From Bradyrhizobium sp. BR13661 (GTDB lineage: Bacteria; Pseudomonadota; Alphaproteobacteria; Rhizobiales; Xanthobacteraceae): a DNA stretch of 64,000 nucleotides. The translations under genes were made by a program, and so were the position numbers. Positions within the stretch are counted from its first letter, which is position 1. Each line of letters begins with the position of its first letter. The notes under the pieces were generated by a model that searched no databases, had not been told where the DNA came from, and worked only from the letters and a program-made list of their open reading frames with translations. The stretch covers positions 124,001 through 188,000 of the forward strand of contig NZ_JARXWB010000006.1 of NCBI RefSeq assembly GCF_029892425.1. The letters are read 5' to 3'. Shown here piece after piece: positions 50,483-60,461 of the stretch.

Positions 50483-51396
50483 TGGCGGATCCGAAACGGT
50501 GGCAGATCGGGCTGGTTGGCTATGGTGAGGTCGGCCGGATCCTGGCCGAGGATTTGCGCCAGCAGGACATCAAGGTCGCGGCTTACGACATCAAGCTCGG
50601 AGCTGGGCAGGGCGCTGCGCTGCAAGAGCATGCGGCCAAGTTCGGTGTGTTGCTCGCAAGCTCTCATGCCGAGCTGACTGCGAAATCCGATTTCATCATT
50701 TCAGCGGTGACGGCGAGCCAGGCCGTGCCCGTCGCAAAAGCCTGCGCGGCGGCGATCAATCAGGGCACCTGGTTCCTCGATTTCAACTCGGCCTCTCCGG
50801 GCGCCAAGCAGCGCGCCGCCGCGCTGATCGATGGCGCTGCTGGACGCTATGTCGAGGGCGCGGTGATGACTTCGGTGCCGCCCTATCGGATCAAGGTGCC
50901 GCTGTTGCTTGGTGGTCCCGGCGCCAGGGAGCTGGAGCCATTGCTGAACGCAATCGGCTTTGCGGCGAAAGTTGCAAGCGACAAGCTCGGCGTGTCTTCC
51001 GCCGTTAAAATGTGCCGTAGCATCATGATCAAGGGTCTCGAGGCCATGGTGATCGAAAGCTTCACCACTGCACGTGCTTATGGCGTCGAGGATGCGGTGC
51101 TGGCGTCGCTCACTGAAACCTTCCCCACGATCAATTGGGAGAAGCAGGGCGCCTATTTCTTCCAGCGCGTGATCGAGCACGGCCGCCGCCGCGCCGAAGA
51201 GGTGCGTGAGGTCGCAGAGACCGTACGCGAGGCCGGGCTGACGCCTTGGTCGGCTCAGGGCACGGCCGAGCGTCAGGCCTGGGTCGCAGATCTCGCCGAC
51301 GAAGGCTTGTTCGGCACGAAGGGGACGACGGAATTCGCTCGCAGCGCCGATTGGCGCATCGAGGCGGATCGCATCCTGGCGAAGATCAAGCGGTAG
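50482..51396 (+). CDS. NAD(P)-dependent oxidoreductase, DUF1932/6-phosphogluconate dehydrogenase-like
   Basis: A 304-residue two-domain dehydrogenase. IGLVGYGEVGRILAEDLRQQ is the Rossmann dinucleotide motif, FIISAVTASQAVPVAKAC and FLDFNSASPGAKQ are typical of the beta-hydroxyacid dehydrogenase superfamily, and SSAVKMCRSIMIKGLEAMVIE holds the catalytic Lys region at the start of the C-terminal DUF1932 domain. It presumably oxidises a hydroxy acid in the same pathway as the Pht5-like protein, to which it is translationally coupled. Confidence 0.88.
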   Translation: MADPKRWQIGLVGYGEVGRILAEDLRQQDIKVAAYDIKLGAGQGAALQEHAAKFGVLLASSHAELTAKSDFIISAVTASQAVPVAKACAAAINQGTWFLDFNSASPGAKQRAAALIDGAAGRYVEGAVMTSVPPYRIKVPLLLGGPGARELEPLLNAIGFAAKVASDKLGVSSAVKMCRSIMIKGLEAMVIESFTTARAYGVEDAVLASLTETFPTINWEKQGAYFFQRVIEHGRRRAEEVREVAETVREAGLTPWSAQGTAERQAWVADLADEGLFGTKGTTEFARSADWRIEADRILAKIKR

Positions 51397-51399
51397 TGC

Positions 51400-51723
51400 T
51401 CAGCTCGGGAGGCCGCTGGCGTGGTGCAGGCCCGAGATTTCGTCGCGGGCGAGTTCGATCGAGTCGATCAGGCGAGTGGCTTCGCGGATGACGTCCTTGG
51501 TGCGTTCGCTTTTGAACTCGGTGAGGATCATGCGAATGCACTTGTCGGCAGTATCGAGCGTGCGCAGCGCGCGGGCCGTGTCGTTCTGGGAGTGGATCGT
51601 GGCGATGTCGAGCCCCGATAACACTTCGCCGATGCCGCTCAATCGCTTGATGGCCGTCTCGGCGGGCGTCTTCGCCCGGATGGATTGATAATCAATGCTG
51701 CTGAATGCGCTGAACGTATCCAT
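51400..51723 (-). CDS. Small helical protein of unknown function
   Basis: A 107-residue, largely helical protein without membrane segments. It begins MDTFSAFSSIDYQSIRAKTP and contains repeated small helices (ALRTLDTADKCIRMILTEF, DVIREATRLIDSIELARDEI). The minus-strand ribosome site GGGGAAG precedes the ATG at 51723. It converges on the dehydrogenase gene, with only three bases between the two stops. No family recognised. Confidence 0.65.
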   Translation of the reverse strand: MDTFSAFSSIDYQSIRAKTPAETAIKRLSGIGEVLSGLDIATIHSQNDTARALRTLDTADKCIRMILTEFKSERTKDVIREATRLIDSIELARDEISGLHHASGLPS

Positions 51724-51873
51724 AACTTCCCCGGAGAACGCAGATGGTCAGTGCGCGCGCCCGATTATGGTTAGGGCCACGTTTCCCGCAATTCGTGGAG
51801 CTACGGTCCGGGATTCTACCGGACTCGGATTTCAAGCCGAATTGGCGTGAATCGGGCCAGAAAGCCGTAGGGA

Positions 51874-53079
51874 TCAGCGCTGTTTCCTGACAATCTTACC
51901 GTCGCGCGCAACGAGCATACCTGCCTTGTAGACAGCGCGGGCCTGCGGCACCGCGACGACGGCTTCCGGAACGTGTTCCGCGTTCAGCGTCACGAAATCG
52001 GCCGTCGCGCCGATGCGCAGACCGTAGCCCTCGAGTCGCAGCGCCTTGGCACCTGATGCGGTGACCATGTCGAACGCGACACGCAATTCCTCATCGATGT
52101 TGAAGCCCGAGCGATAGCCGAGCGTCGTCGCCCGCCGCAGCATGTCGCCGTCGCCATAGGGCCACCAGGAATCGCGGATGTTGTCGTTGCCGCTGAACAC
52201 GGTGACCCCGGCGTTGCGCAGGATAAGGATCGGCGGAAAGGCACGGGCGCCCGGCGCGTTGGTCATGATGGCGACGCCGGAGCGGGCGAGGATGTCGGCG
52301 ACTGACTTGAGCTGATCCACCGTGATATCGCCGAGCCCGTAAGCGTGGCTGATGGCGACATGGCCCTCCATGCCGAGCGCGCGCGTCCTCGCGGCGATCT
52401 GCTCGATCTCGAAAGCGCCGAGCGTGCCCATGTCGTGCAGATGGATGTCGACATCGACGCCGTGCTTCCCGGCGACGCCGAACACGACGTCGAGATGCTT
52501 CTCGACATCGCGATCGAAGCTCGCGGGATCGAGCCCGCCGACCAGGTTCGCGCCGAGCCCGATGGCCTCATCGAGCAATTGCGGCGTGCCCGGGCTCGCC
52601 AGGATGCCGCTCTGGGGGAAGGCGACGAGCTGGATGTCGATCAGGCTCTTGTATTCCTCCCGCACGCGCAAAATCGTCTCCAGCGACTTCAGCCCGACGG
52701 AGCCGTCGACCATGACGTGGCTGCGCATCTGCGTCGAGCCGTGGCCGATGCAGAGATCGAGCTGGTTGCGCGCCCGCACGTCCATCGGCGCAGCCTCGGC
52801 CATGTTCTCCGCCTGGAAGGCCACGCGTTCGTGCACGTTGAATCCGTCAGTGCACGGCTTGTGCGGACGCCAAGCATCGCCATAGAAGCTGGTGTCGAGA
52901 TGGATGTGACCCTCGACGAAGCCGGGAACGACGAGGGTATTGCCGAGGTCAACAGTCTCGGCGCCGCTCGCGGGAGCGTCGGCCGGCAAGAGCGCGGCGA
53001 TGCGGCCGTCCCTGACCGCAATGTGATGCTGCGCTCCGCCGTCGAAGCGCGCGTTCAGGAAGATCTTGTCGAAGGCCAT
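51874..53079 (-). CDS. Cytosine deaminase-like amidohydrolase (copy 1)
   Basis: A 401-residue amidohydrolase. VPGFVEGHIHLDTSFYG holds HxH, DIHLHDMG and AISHAYGLGD supply further His ligands, and SGNDNIRDSWWPYGDGDML carries the catalytic Asp region as in cytosine deaminase CodA (SGHDD/GHDNI type). Relatives act on cytosine, isoguanine, ammelide-like triazines or N-acyl compounds. It is separated by 36 bases from a second, divergent member of the same subfamily upstream, in the same orientation. Confidence 0.88.
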   Translation of the reverse strand: MAFDKIFLNARFDGGAQHHIAVRDGRIAALLPADAPASGAETVDLGNTLVVPGFVEGHIHLDTSFYGDAWRPHKPCTDGFNVHERVAFQAENMAEAAPMDVRARNQLDLCIGHGSTQMRSHVMVDGSVGLKSLETILRVREEYKSLIDIQLVAFPQSGILASPGTPQLLDEAIGLGANLVGGLDPASFDRDVEKHLDVVFGVAGKHGVDVDIHLHDMGTLGAFEIEQIAARTRALGMEGHVAISHAYGLGDITVDQLKSVADILARSGVAIMTNAPGARAFPPILILRNAGVTVFSGNDNIRDSWWPYGDGDMLRRATTLGYRSGFNIDEELRVAFDMVTASGAKALRLEGYGLRIGATADFVTLNAEHVPEAVVAVPQARAVYKAGMLVARDGKIVRKQR

Positions 53080-53115
53080 CCGGTTGCTCCGTTGGTCGGT
53101 TTGTGGCCGCGCGAT

Positions 53116-54357
53116 CTAGTTTCGCGGGGACAGCAGCTTAGCGGGCGACCGCTCAAACGTCTGCCGGCCGTTCTTGAAGCCCATCAGGATATCCGGGAGC
53201 TCGGCGATGGCAAAACGGCTGTCCTTGATGTCGAGCACGATGAGATCGGCGGGCTTTCCAACCGCGATCCCGTAATCTCTGAGGTTCATCAGCCGCGCCG
53301 GCAGCTCGGTGACGAGGTCGAGGCAGGTGTCGAAATCGCCGACGGCGGCGTGGGCAACGTTGGCGTAGAAGTTCGCCATCCGCAGCAGCGAGGCGTCGCC
53401 GAACGGCGTGAAGGGATTGAGTACGTTGTTGGTCGCGACCGAGCAGACGATGCCGTCGCCCGCAAGCTTGTGCGCGAGTGTCAGCCCACGCGGCGCGTTG
53501 TGGGTGGCCTCGCGCCCCATCAGATAGAGATCGGTCGCCGGCAGCACGGTGACGGCAACACCGGCCTTCGCCAGTTGCGCGGTGGCGGCCTTCAGCCGCT
53601 CCGGGGGCAAGGCCGAGAGCTTCGTCACGTGCCCGATCGCGACGCGGCCTCCGTAGTTGCGCTGCTCGGTCTGCCTGATGACTTCGTCAAGATGCGACCA
53701 GGAGGGATCGAGATCGAAATCGAGATGGAGATCGACGTCGAGATCGAACTCCTGGGCCAGGTCGAAGATGCGCGCGAGATGCGCGTTCGGATCGGTGTCG
53801 GTATAGGGGCAGCCGCCGATTGCGTTGGCGCCATCGCGCAAGGCCTGAATCAGCAGATCCTCGGCTCCGGGATCGTTGGTCAGGCCTTCCTGCGGGAAGA
53901 CGCAGAGCGCAAGATTGATCGCCCAAGCATAGTCGCGCTTGAGCGCCTTGACCGCCTCGAAGCTGCGGAGGCCGATGCGCGGGTCGATCTCGACATGGGT
54001 GCGCATATGCGTGGTGCCGTGCACGATGGCGCGTTCGAGCACCTTTGCGCCGCGCGCATAGACATCGTCGGTGCTGAAATCCCGCTTCATCGCCGAGACG
54101 GCGCGAATGGCATCCCCGAGCGTGCCATGGATGTGCCCGCAGCGCTCGAGCAGGCACGCCTTGTCAAGATGGATGTGGGTGTCGACGAAGCCGGGCAGGG
54201 CGAGCCGTCCTCCGACGTCGACCTCGACGGCCTCGCAGCCCAGGTGGGGTTCGATCGCGGTGATGCGTCCGCTCCTCACGCCGATATCGACGGGTGCAGC
54301 GGATGATCGCAACAGGGCGTTGCGGAAGATCAGGTCAAAGGCAGGCAGGGCGGTCAT
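53116..54357 (-). CDS. Cytosine deaminase-like amidohydrolase (copy 2)
   Basis: A 413-residue amidohydrolase. LPGFVDTHIHLDKACLLERC is the CodA-type metal entry (HxHLDK), DLHLDFDLD and VAIGHVTKLS supply His residues, and VATNNVLNPFTPFGDASLLRM takes the place of the GHDxxxDPW region, with Asn where the family often has Asp. That substitution could change activity. ATG 54357 was chosen over an extended frame to 54528. It lies upstream of copy 1 and divergent from a binding-protein gene at 54549, which suggests import and breakdown of the same nitrogen compound. Confidence 0.87.
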   Translation of the reverse strand: MTALPAFDLIFRNALLRSSAAPVDIGVRSGRITAIEPHLGCEAVEVDVGGRLALPGFVDTHIHLDKACLLERCGHIHGTLGDAIRAVSAMKRDFSTDDVYARGAKVLERAIVHGTTHMRTHVEIDPRIGLRSFEAVKALKRDYAWAINLALCVFPQEGLTNDPGAEDLLIQALRDGANAIGGCPYTDTDPNAHLARIFDLAQEFDLDVDLHLDFDLDPSWSHLDEVIRQTEQRNYGGRVAIGHVTKLSALPPERLKAATAQLAKAGVAVTVLPATDLYLMGREATHNAPRGLTLAHKLAGDGIVCSVATNNVLNPFTPFGDASLLRMANFYANVAHAAVGDFDTCLDLVTELPARLMNLRDYGIAVGKPADLIVLDIKDSRFAIAELPDILMGFKNGRQTFERSPAKLLSPRN

Positions 54358-54548
54358 GGAGGGGATCTGGCTGATAAGGCGGCGAGTCCTGGACGACAGC
54401 AATGTAGCGGAGACCAAGGGGCTGCCGCCATATCGAAAGCCGCGATAGCTGGTAGGCGCAGGCTGCTCTGGCGGCTGGCGAGGGCTTGGGCTATCACGCG
54501 CTAGATCGCGCCCGGCATGGCGGCGCACCCCTTTTCAGGAGCCTCCCG

Positions 54549-55457
54549 ATGCGTCTACCCGCCGTTCTCTTGGCCGTTACCTGTCTTGCCGGCGCAGCGT
54601 CAGCCGAAGATCTGACGGGCACGCTCCAGAAGATCAAGGAGACCAGGAAAATCGCGCTGGGCTATCAGGAAGCCTCCGTGCCCTTCAGCTATCTCGATGG
54701 CAACCAGAAGCCGGTCGGCTTTGCCATGGATATCTGCCTCAGAATCGTCGACGCCGTGAGGAAGCAGCTCGCCATGCCCGACATCGCTGTCGAATATGTC
54801 GCGGTGACCTCGTCGAACCGCATCCCGCTGATGGTGAATGGCACGCTCGACCTGCACTGTTCGGCAACCACCAACAATGCGGACCGCCAGAAGCAGGTGG
54901 CCTTTACGAATACGCACTTCCTCAGCGCGACGCGCTTTGCCGCCAAGAAGGCTGCCAACATCAACACCATCGACGATCTGAAGGGCAAGGCCGTGACGGC
55001 GGTGGCCGGCTCGGTCAATTTGAACCAGCTCGCCAAGGTCAATACCGAGCGCAATCTCGGCATCAAGATCATGCCGGCGGTGGATCAGGCCGAAGCGTTC
55101 CTGCTGCTCGAGACCGACCGCGCTCAGGCCTATGCGCTCGACGATGTGCAGCTTGCCGTGGCGATCGCGCGGTCGAAGGAGCCAGGCCTGTTCATGATCA
55201 GCGAGGAAACGTTCTCGAAGGCCGAGCCGTTCGGCATCATGCTGCGTCGGGAGGACGCACCGTTCAAGGCGCTCGCCGACCGCGCCACCGCCGAGCTCTA
55301 TGCAAGCCCCGAGATCGAGGTGATGTACAGGAAGTGGCTGGAATCGCCGACGCCGCCGAACGGCATCAACTACAATGTTCCGATGTCGGCAGCCTTGCGC
55401 AATGCGTTCAAGAACCCGAGCTCGAGCGCAGACCCGGACGTCTATGTGTTGAAGTGA
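54549..55457 (+). CDS. Family-3 amino acid-type periplasmic binding protein
   Basis: A 302-residue exported protein. The signal peptide ends at about AASAED (residue 20). IALGYQEASVPFSYLDGNQKPVGFAMDIC is the family entry. NGTLDLHCSATTNNADRQKQVAF is the conserved ligand motif, with the Glu/Asp position as in glutamate/aspartate receptors. GGAG lies about seven bases before ATG 54549. No cognate permease is in the window. It is divergent from the two cytosine-deaminase-like genes, separated by 191 bases. Confidence 0.91.
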   Translation: MRLPAVLLAVTCLAGAASAEDLTGTLQKIKETRKIALGYQEASVPFSYLDGNQKPVGFAMDICLRIVDAVRKQLAMPDIAVEYVAVTSSNRIPLMVNGTLDLHCSATTNNADRQKQVAFTNTHFLSATRFAAKKAANINTIDDLKGKAVTAVAGSVNLNQLAKVNTERNLGIKIMPAVDQAEAFLLLETDRAQAYALDDVQLAVAIARSKEPGLFMISEETFSKAEPFGIMLRREDAPFKALADRATAELYASPEIEVMYRKWLESPTPPNGINYNVPMSAALRNAFKNPSSSADPDVYVLK

Positions 55458-55521
55458 AGCGAGGGCGCGCTTATCACCTCTCCCGGCTTGCAAAGGGGGA
55501 GAAGGAAGAAAGGCGCCTCGT

Positions 55522-56733
55522 CTACGCGTTCGAATATTTCTTCAGCTCGAACCGCGCGATCTGGTTCCGGTGCACCTCGTCTGGCCCATCAGCCAAACGC
55601 AGCAATCGCGCCGTCGCATAGGCCTGGGTCAGGCCGAAATCGTTGGACGTGCCGCCGCCGCCATGCGCCTGGATGGCCCAGTCGATGATCTGGCAGGCCA
55701 TGTTGGGCACGGCAACCTTGATCATCGCAATCTCGGCCTTCGCCACCTTGTTGCCGACCGTGTCCATCGCGTAGGCGGCGTTCAGCGTCAGCAGGCGGGC
55801 CTGCTCGATCATGATGCGCGCCTCGGCGATGCGCTCCTGCGTCACCGTCTGCTCCGAGACCGGCTTGCCGAAGGCGACGCGGCTGCGCACGCGCCGGCAC
55901 ATCTTTTCCAGCGTGCGCTCCGCGAGCCCAATCAGCCGCATGCAATGATGGATGCGGCCCGGGCCGAGGCGGCCCTGTGCGATCTCGAAGCCGCGGCCTT
56001 CGCCGAGCAGCATGTTCTCCTTCAGCACGCGGACATTGGTGAAGACCACTTCCGAAGCGCGATCGGGCACGCCATAGAAGCCGAACACGGGCAGGGGCCG
56101 TTTCACCTCGACGCCAGGCGTGTCCATCGGCACCAGGATCATCGATTGCTGCTTGTGACGATCCGGATTGTCAGGATCGGTCTTGCCCATGAAGATGCAG
56201 ATCTTGCAGCGCGGGTCGGTCGCATTCGTCGTGTACCATTTGCGACCGTTGATGACGTAGTGGTCGCCGTCGCGCACGATCGAGCTCTCGATGTTGGTCG
56301 CGTCCGATGAGGCTACCGCGGGCTCGGTCATGGCGAAACAGGAGCGGATTTCGCCCGCGAGCAGCGGCTTCAGCCAGCGCTCCTTGTCCTTATCGGAGCC
56401 GTAGCGTTCCAGCACCTCCATATTGCCGGTATCAGGCGCCGAGCAGTTGAACACCTCAGGTGCGAGATGCGAGCGGCCCATTACTTCGCACAGCGGGGCG
56501 TATTCGAGATTGGTGAGCCCAGCGCCATGGGTCGATTCCGGCAGAAACAGGTTCCAGAGGCCTTCGGCACGCGCCAGCGGTTTCAGCTCCTCGACGACGG
56601 GATAGACTTTCCAGGGCCCGAGCTCCTCCGCCTCGCGATAGAACCGCTCCTCGTTCGGATAGATGTGCCGGTCCATGAAACTCTCGAGCCTGCGCTTGAG
56701 CTCGACCACTTTTGGCGACATCGGGTAGAGCAT
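55522..56733 (-). CDS. Acyl-CoA dehydrogenase
   Basis: A 403-residue flavoprotein. [17 protein letters not shown] is the FAD/substrate signature with the TEP element. [11 protein letters not shown] follows, and [40 protein letters not shown] is the C-terminal segment that reaches the FAD of the partner subunit. The pattern fits the ACAD10/11-like branch acting on longer or unusual acyl-CoAs. The first step of beta-oxidation is the expected reaction. It lies 56 bases downstream of the acyl-CoA ligase gene in the same operon. Confidence 0.93.
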   Translation of the reverse strand: MLYPMSPKVVELKRRLESFMDRHIYPNEERFYREAEELGPWKVYPVVEELKPLARAEGLWNLFLPESTHGAGLTNLEYAPLCEVMGRSHLAPEVFNCSAPDTGNMEVLERYGSDKDKERWLKPLLAGEIRSCFAMTEPAVASSDATNIESSIVRDGDHYVINGRKWYTTNATDPRCKICIFMGKTDPDNPDRHKQQSMILVPMDTPGVEVKRPLPVFGFYGVPDRASEVVFTNVRVLKENMLLGEGRGFEIAQGRLGPGRIHHCMRLIGLAERTLEKMCRRVRSRVAFGKPVSEQTVTQERIAEARIMIEQARLLTLNAAYAMDTVGNKVAKAEIAMIKVAVPNMACQIIDWAIQAHGGGGTSNDFGLTQAYATARLLRLADGPDEVHRNQIARFELKKYSNA

Positions 56734-56789
56734 TTGTCGTCTCCTCGATCGACGGGCGGGGTGCAGGCCTTGTCGTGATCAGGGCCGGC

Positions 56790-58415
56790 CTAGCCGGCGC
56801 GATAGGCTTTGAACTTCTCGCGCAGCGCCGATTTGAGCACCTTCCCGGTGCCGGTCATCGGGAATTCGTCGAGGAATTCGACGGCGTCGGGCATCCACCA
56901 GCTCGCGATCTTGGGACGCATGTGGTCGAGCAGGGTCTTGGCGTCGACGGTTGCGCCCTTCTTGCGGACGACCAGGAGGAGCGGGCGCTCCTGCCATTTC
57001 TCATGCGCAATCGCGACCACTGCTGCCTGCAGCACGTCGGGATGGGACAGCGCGATGTCCTCGAGCTGGATCGAGGAGATCCATTCGCCGCCCGACTTGA
57101 TCACGTCCTTGGAGCGGTCGGTGAGCGTCACATGACCATATTGGTCGATCACGGCCATGTCGCCGGTGATCAGCCAGCCATCCTTGTCGAGCCCTTCATC
57201 GAGTTTCATGTAGCCGGAGGCGACCCACGGGCCGCGGGCGCGCAGATGGCCGACGGTCTTGCCGTCGCGGGGCAGCTCAGTGCCGCCGTCGTCGACGATG
57301 CGCAAGGTCGTGCCGAAGCAGGCGCGGCCCGAGACCTGGCGCCGATCGAAGAATTCGGTTTCGCTGAGATGCTCCGAGCCCGGCCGCAAGCCCGGCATCG
57401 AGCAGCCCAGCGCTTCCGTCATGCCCCAGGCCTGAACATAGTCGATCCTGTAGTCGCGCTTGAGCTTCTCGATCATCGCGCGCGGGGGCGCCGAGCCCGA
57501 CGACAGTGTCGCGCGCAAGGTCGAGAATTTGTTGCCGGTGCGGCCCAACCAGTCGAGCAGGATCAGCCAGAAGCTCGGGACGCCCGCCGACACCGTCACC
57601 TTCTCGCCTTCGAGCAGTTCATAAAGCTTGTCTGGCTCGTAATTGCGGCCGGGCAGCACCAGCTTCGAGCCGGAGTAGGGTGCGGTGAACGGCATGTTCC
57701 AGCCATTGCCGTGGAACAGCGGTGCCATCGGCATCATCACCTCGCGCACGCCTTCCATATGCCCCGGCAGGAAGTCGAAACCGGAGCAGACCATGGTCTG
57801 GAGCAGGGCGGCGCGGTGCGAATAGATCACGCCCTTGGGATTTCCCGTTGTGCCCGAGGTGTAGCAGATGGTGGATGCGGATTTCTCGTCGAACTCCGGC
57901 CAGGTGAAGCCCGCATCGTCCTCCTTGTCCAGCAGCTCCTCGTAGCAATGCACGTTCGCAAGCTTCGTCTCCGGCATGCGCTCGCGCGATGACATCATGA
58001 CGTAGGCTTCGACCGTCGTCAGCTGCGGCGCGATTGCCTCGACGATCGGCAGCGTCGCGCGGTCGACGTAGAGGATGCGGTCTTCGGCGTGGTTGATGAT
58101 GTAGACGAGTTGTTCGGGGAACAGTCGCGGATTGACGGTGTGCAGCACATAGCCCATGCCCGGCGCCGCGTAGAACATCTCGAAATGGCGGTGGGTATTC
58201 CAGGCCAGCGTGCCGATGCGGTCGCCTTGCTTCAGGCCAAGCCGCTTCAGCGCCAGCGCCATCCGCTTGATGCGCGGATGAGCCTCGGCATAGGTGTAGC
58301 GATGGATGTCGCCCTCGATCTCGCGCGCGACGATCTCGGCCTCGCCGTGGTAGTCGGCGGCATACTGGATCAGGCCGCTGATCAGCAGCGGCATATCCAT
58401 CATCAATCCCTGCAT
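56790..58415 (-). CDS. Acyl-CoA ligase (AMP-forming, medium/long-chain)
   Basis: A 541-residue ANL-superfamily ligase. TICYTSGTTGNPKGVIYSH is the AMP-binding motif, MTEALGCSMPG the adenine region, WLITGDMAVIDQYG the hinge Asp region, and GTGKVLKSALREKF near the C-terminus holds the catalytic Lys. It activates a carboxylic acid with ATP and CoA, feeding the acyl-CoA dehydrogenase encoded next. ATG 58415 has a very good ribosome site (GGAGGGGACG). The longer frame to 58535 runs into the promoter region, where TTGCATG recurs three times (58452-58540). Confidence 0.93.
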   Translation of the reverse strand: MQGLMMDMPLLISGLIQYAADYHGEAEIVAREIEGDIHRYTYAEAHPRIKRMALALKRLGLKQGDRIGTLAWNTHRHFEMFYAAPGMGYVLHTVNPRLFPEQLVYIINHAEDRILYVDRATLPIVEAIAPQLTTVEAYVMMSSRERMPETKLANVHCYEELLDKEDDAGFTWPEFDEKSASTICYTSGTTGNPKGVIYSHRAALLQTMVCSGFDFLPGHMEGVREVMMPMAPLFHGNGWNMPFTAPYSGSKLVLPGRNYEPDKLYELLEGEKVTVSAGVPSFWLILLDWLGRTGNKFSTLRATLSSGSAPPRAMIEKLKRDYRIDYVQAWGMTEALGCSMPGLRPGSEHLSETEFFDRRQVSGRACFGTTLRIVDDGGTELPRDGKTVGHLRARGPWVASGYMKLDEGLDKDGWLITGDMAVIDQYGHVTLTDRSKDVIKSGGEWISSIQLEDIALSHPDVLQAAVVAIAHEKWQERPLLLVVRKKGATVDAKTLLDHMRPKIASWWMPDAVEFLDEFPMTGTGKVLKSALREKFKAYRAG

Positions 58416-58603
58416 CGTCCCCTCCGAAAAGCCAACCGCCGTGAAGTCATGTCGTTGCATGACGCTTTGCACTTGCATGCAGGGTAGCGCAACGTCGCGC
58501 GACGTCCACGCAAAAAGCGGCTGAGGCGATTGCATGCGTCACTTTTTCGGGGCTAACTGACGCAAATTGCAGGCCGAAGCAGCGGCCGCGGTGGAGGAGA
58601 TCG

Positions 58604-60457
58604 ATGTCAGCGGAAAGACACAAGACCGGTGCAGCCGGTGCGCCTAGCATCGATATCATAGCCTTGCGTGCGCGCTATCGTGACGAGCGCGACCTGCGTC
58701 TGCGCTCCGAGGGCAAGGCGCAGTATGTCCAGGCAACAGGCGGCTTTGCCCGCTATCTCGACGATCCCTGGGCCGATCCTGGATTTGCGCGCGCGCCCGT
58801 CAGCGAAGAGACGGAAGTCGTCATTGTTGGCGGCGGCTTCGGAGGTCTATTGTGCGGCGCGCGCCTGCGCGCGGCCGGCATCACGGATTTCCGCATCGTG
58901 GAAAAGGCCGCCGATTTCGGCGGCACTTGGTACTGGAATCGCTATCCTGGAGCTGCCTGCGATACCGAGAGCTACATCTACCTGCCGCTGCTGGAAGAGA
59001 CCGGCTACATGCCGGTGCGTAAATATGCGCGAGCGCCGGAGATCTACGAGCACTCCCGTCGCATCGGCCGCCACTTCGAGCTTTACGATCGTGCGCTGTT
59101 TCAGACCGTCATCTCGCGCATGGAATGGAACGAGGGCGAGGGACGTTGGCTGGTCGAGACCGATCGCGGCGATCGCATCCGCGCGCGCTTCGTCATTCTC
59201 GCCGGAGGTCCGCTCAGCCGTCCGAAGCTGCCGGGCATTCCCGGCATCGAGACATTCAAAGGGCACAGCTTCCATACTAGCCGCTGGGACTACGCCTACA
59301 CGGGCGGCACTGCGGAGGGCGATCTCGATGGCCTTGCCGACAAGCGTGTCGGCATCATCGGCACCGGCGCCACATCAGTGCAATGCGTGCCGCATCTCGG
59401 CCGATCGGCGAAGGAGCTCTACGTGTTCCAGCGCACACCGTCCGCGATCGGCGTGCGCGCCGACCGCCCGACCGATGCAGCTTGGGCTGAAAGCCTCAAG
59501 CCCGGCTGGCAGCGCGAGCGGATGGACAATTTCACCGCGGTGATATCAGGCGAGCCGTTCGAGCAGGATCTGGTGCAGGACGGCTGGACCGGGCTGCTCG
59601 GCGAGATATTGCTGGCGCCGCGCCGCCAGCCGCAGCCGGTGACCTCGATGGAGGAGGCACTGAAGGTGATCGAGCAGGCCGACTATCGCAAGATGGAAGA
59701 AATCCGCGCCCGCGTCGATGCGATCGTCAAGGACGAAGCAGCCGCGGCGGCTCTCAAGCCCTGGTACAAGGCGTTCTGCAAGCGGCCGTGTTTTCACGAC
59801 GAATATCTCGACACGTTCAATCGTCCCAACGTGCATCTCGTCGACACCATGGGCAAAGGCGTTGAGCGCATCACCGAGAATGCGGTCGTCGTCGACGGCA
59901 AGGCTTACGAGCTGGACTGCCTGATCTACGCGAGCGGTTTCGAGGTTGGTACCGACTACGCGCGCCGCATGGGTTTTGAGATTTACGGTCGCGACGGCCA
60001 GAGCCTGTCCGAGCGCTGGCGCGACGGCGTCAAGACGATGCACGGGTTCTACAGCCGCGGCTTTCCGAATTGCTTCCTGATCGTGACGGTGCAGGCCGGC
60101 CAGAGCGCCAACTTCCCGCACATCATCGATGAGCAGTCGCAGCACATCGCCTATGTGATCGCAGAGGCACGCAAGCGCGGCGCAAGGACCTTGGAGCCGA
60201 CGCTCGCGGCGGAGAACGCCTGGGTTGACGAGGTCGTCAAGGCTGCGGTCGGCCGCCAGACCTATCTCGCCGATTGCACGCCCGGTTATTACAACAATGA
60301 AGGCGTGTTCGATCCGATCGCGGCGCGCAACAGCCAGTATTGGCGCGGGCCGATGGCGTTTCTCCGGCTGCTGGACAAGTGGCGCAAGGAGGGCAATCTG
60401 GACGGACTGGAATTGACCTATGGGGCGGAGGCCGACGGCACGCCCATCCTGACTTGA
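58604..60457 (+). CDS. Baeyer-Villiger-type flavin monooxygenase
   Basis: A 617-residue class B flavoprotein monooxygenase. [16 protein letters not shown] (about 73-88) binds [14 protein letters not shown] is the FxGxxxHxxxW fingerprint of Baeyer-Villiger enzymes, and [15 protein letters not shown] binds [22 protein letters not shown] is also typical. It inserts oxygen next to a ketone to give an ester or lactone. Divergent from the acyl-CoA ligase and followed after four bases by an AroE-like gene, it may start ketone or cyclic-ketone breakdown whose acids pass to the ligase and dehydrogenase. Substrate unknown. Confidence 0.92.
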   Translation: MSAERHKTGAAGAPSIDIIALRARYRDERDLRLRSEGKAQYVQATGGFARYLDDPWADPGFARAPVSEETEVVIVGGGFGGLLCGARLRAAGITDFRIVEKAADFGGTWYWNRYPGAACDTESYIYLPLLEETGYMPVRKYARAPEIYEHSRRIGRHFELYDRALFQTVISRMEWNEGEGRWLVETDRGDRIRARFVILAGGPLSRPKLPGIPGIETFKGHSFHTSRWDYAYTGGTAEGDLDGLADKRVGIIGTGATSVQCVPHLGRSAKELYVFQRTPSAIGVRADRPTDAAWAESLKPGWQRERMDNFTAVISGEPFEQDLVQDGWTGLLGEILLAPRRQPQPVTSMEEALKVIEQADYRKMEEIRARVDAIVKDEAAAAALKPWYKAFCKRPCFHDEYLDTFNRPNVHLVDTMGKGVERITENAVVVDGKAYELDCLIYASGFEVGTDYARRMGFEIYGRDGQSLSERWRDGVKTMHGFYSRGFPNCFLIVTVQAGQSANFPHIIDEQSQHIAYVIAEARKRGARTLEPTLAAENAWVDEVVKAAVGRQTYLADCTPGYYNNEGVFDPIAARNSQYWRGPMAFLRLLDKWRKEGNLDGLELTYGAEADGTPILT

Positions 60458-60461
60458 TCGC

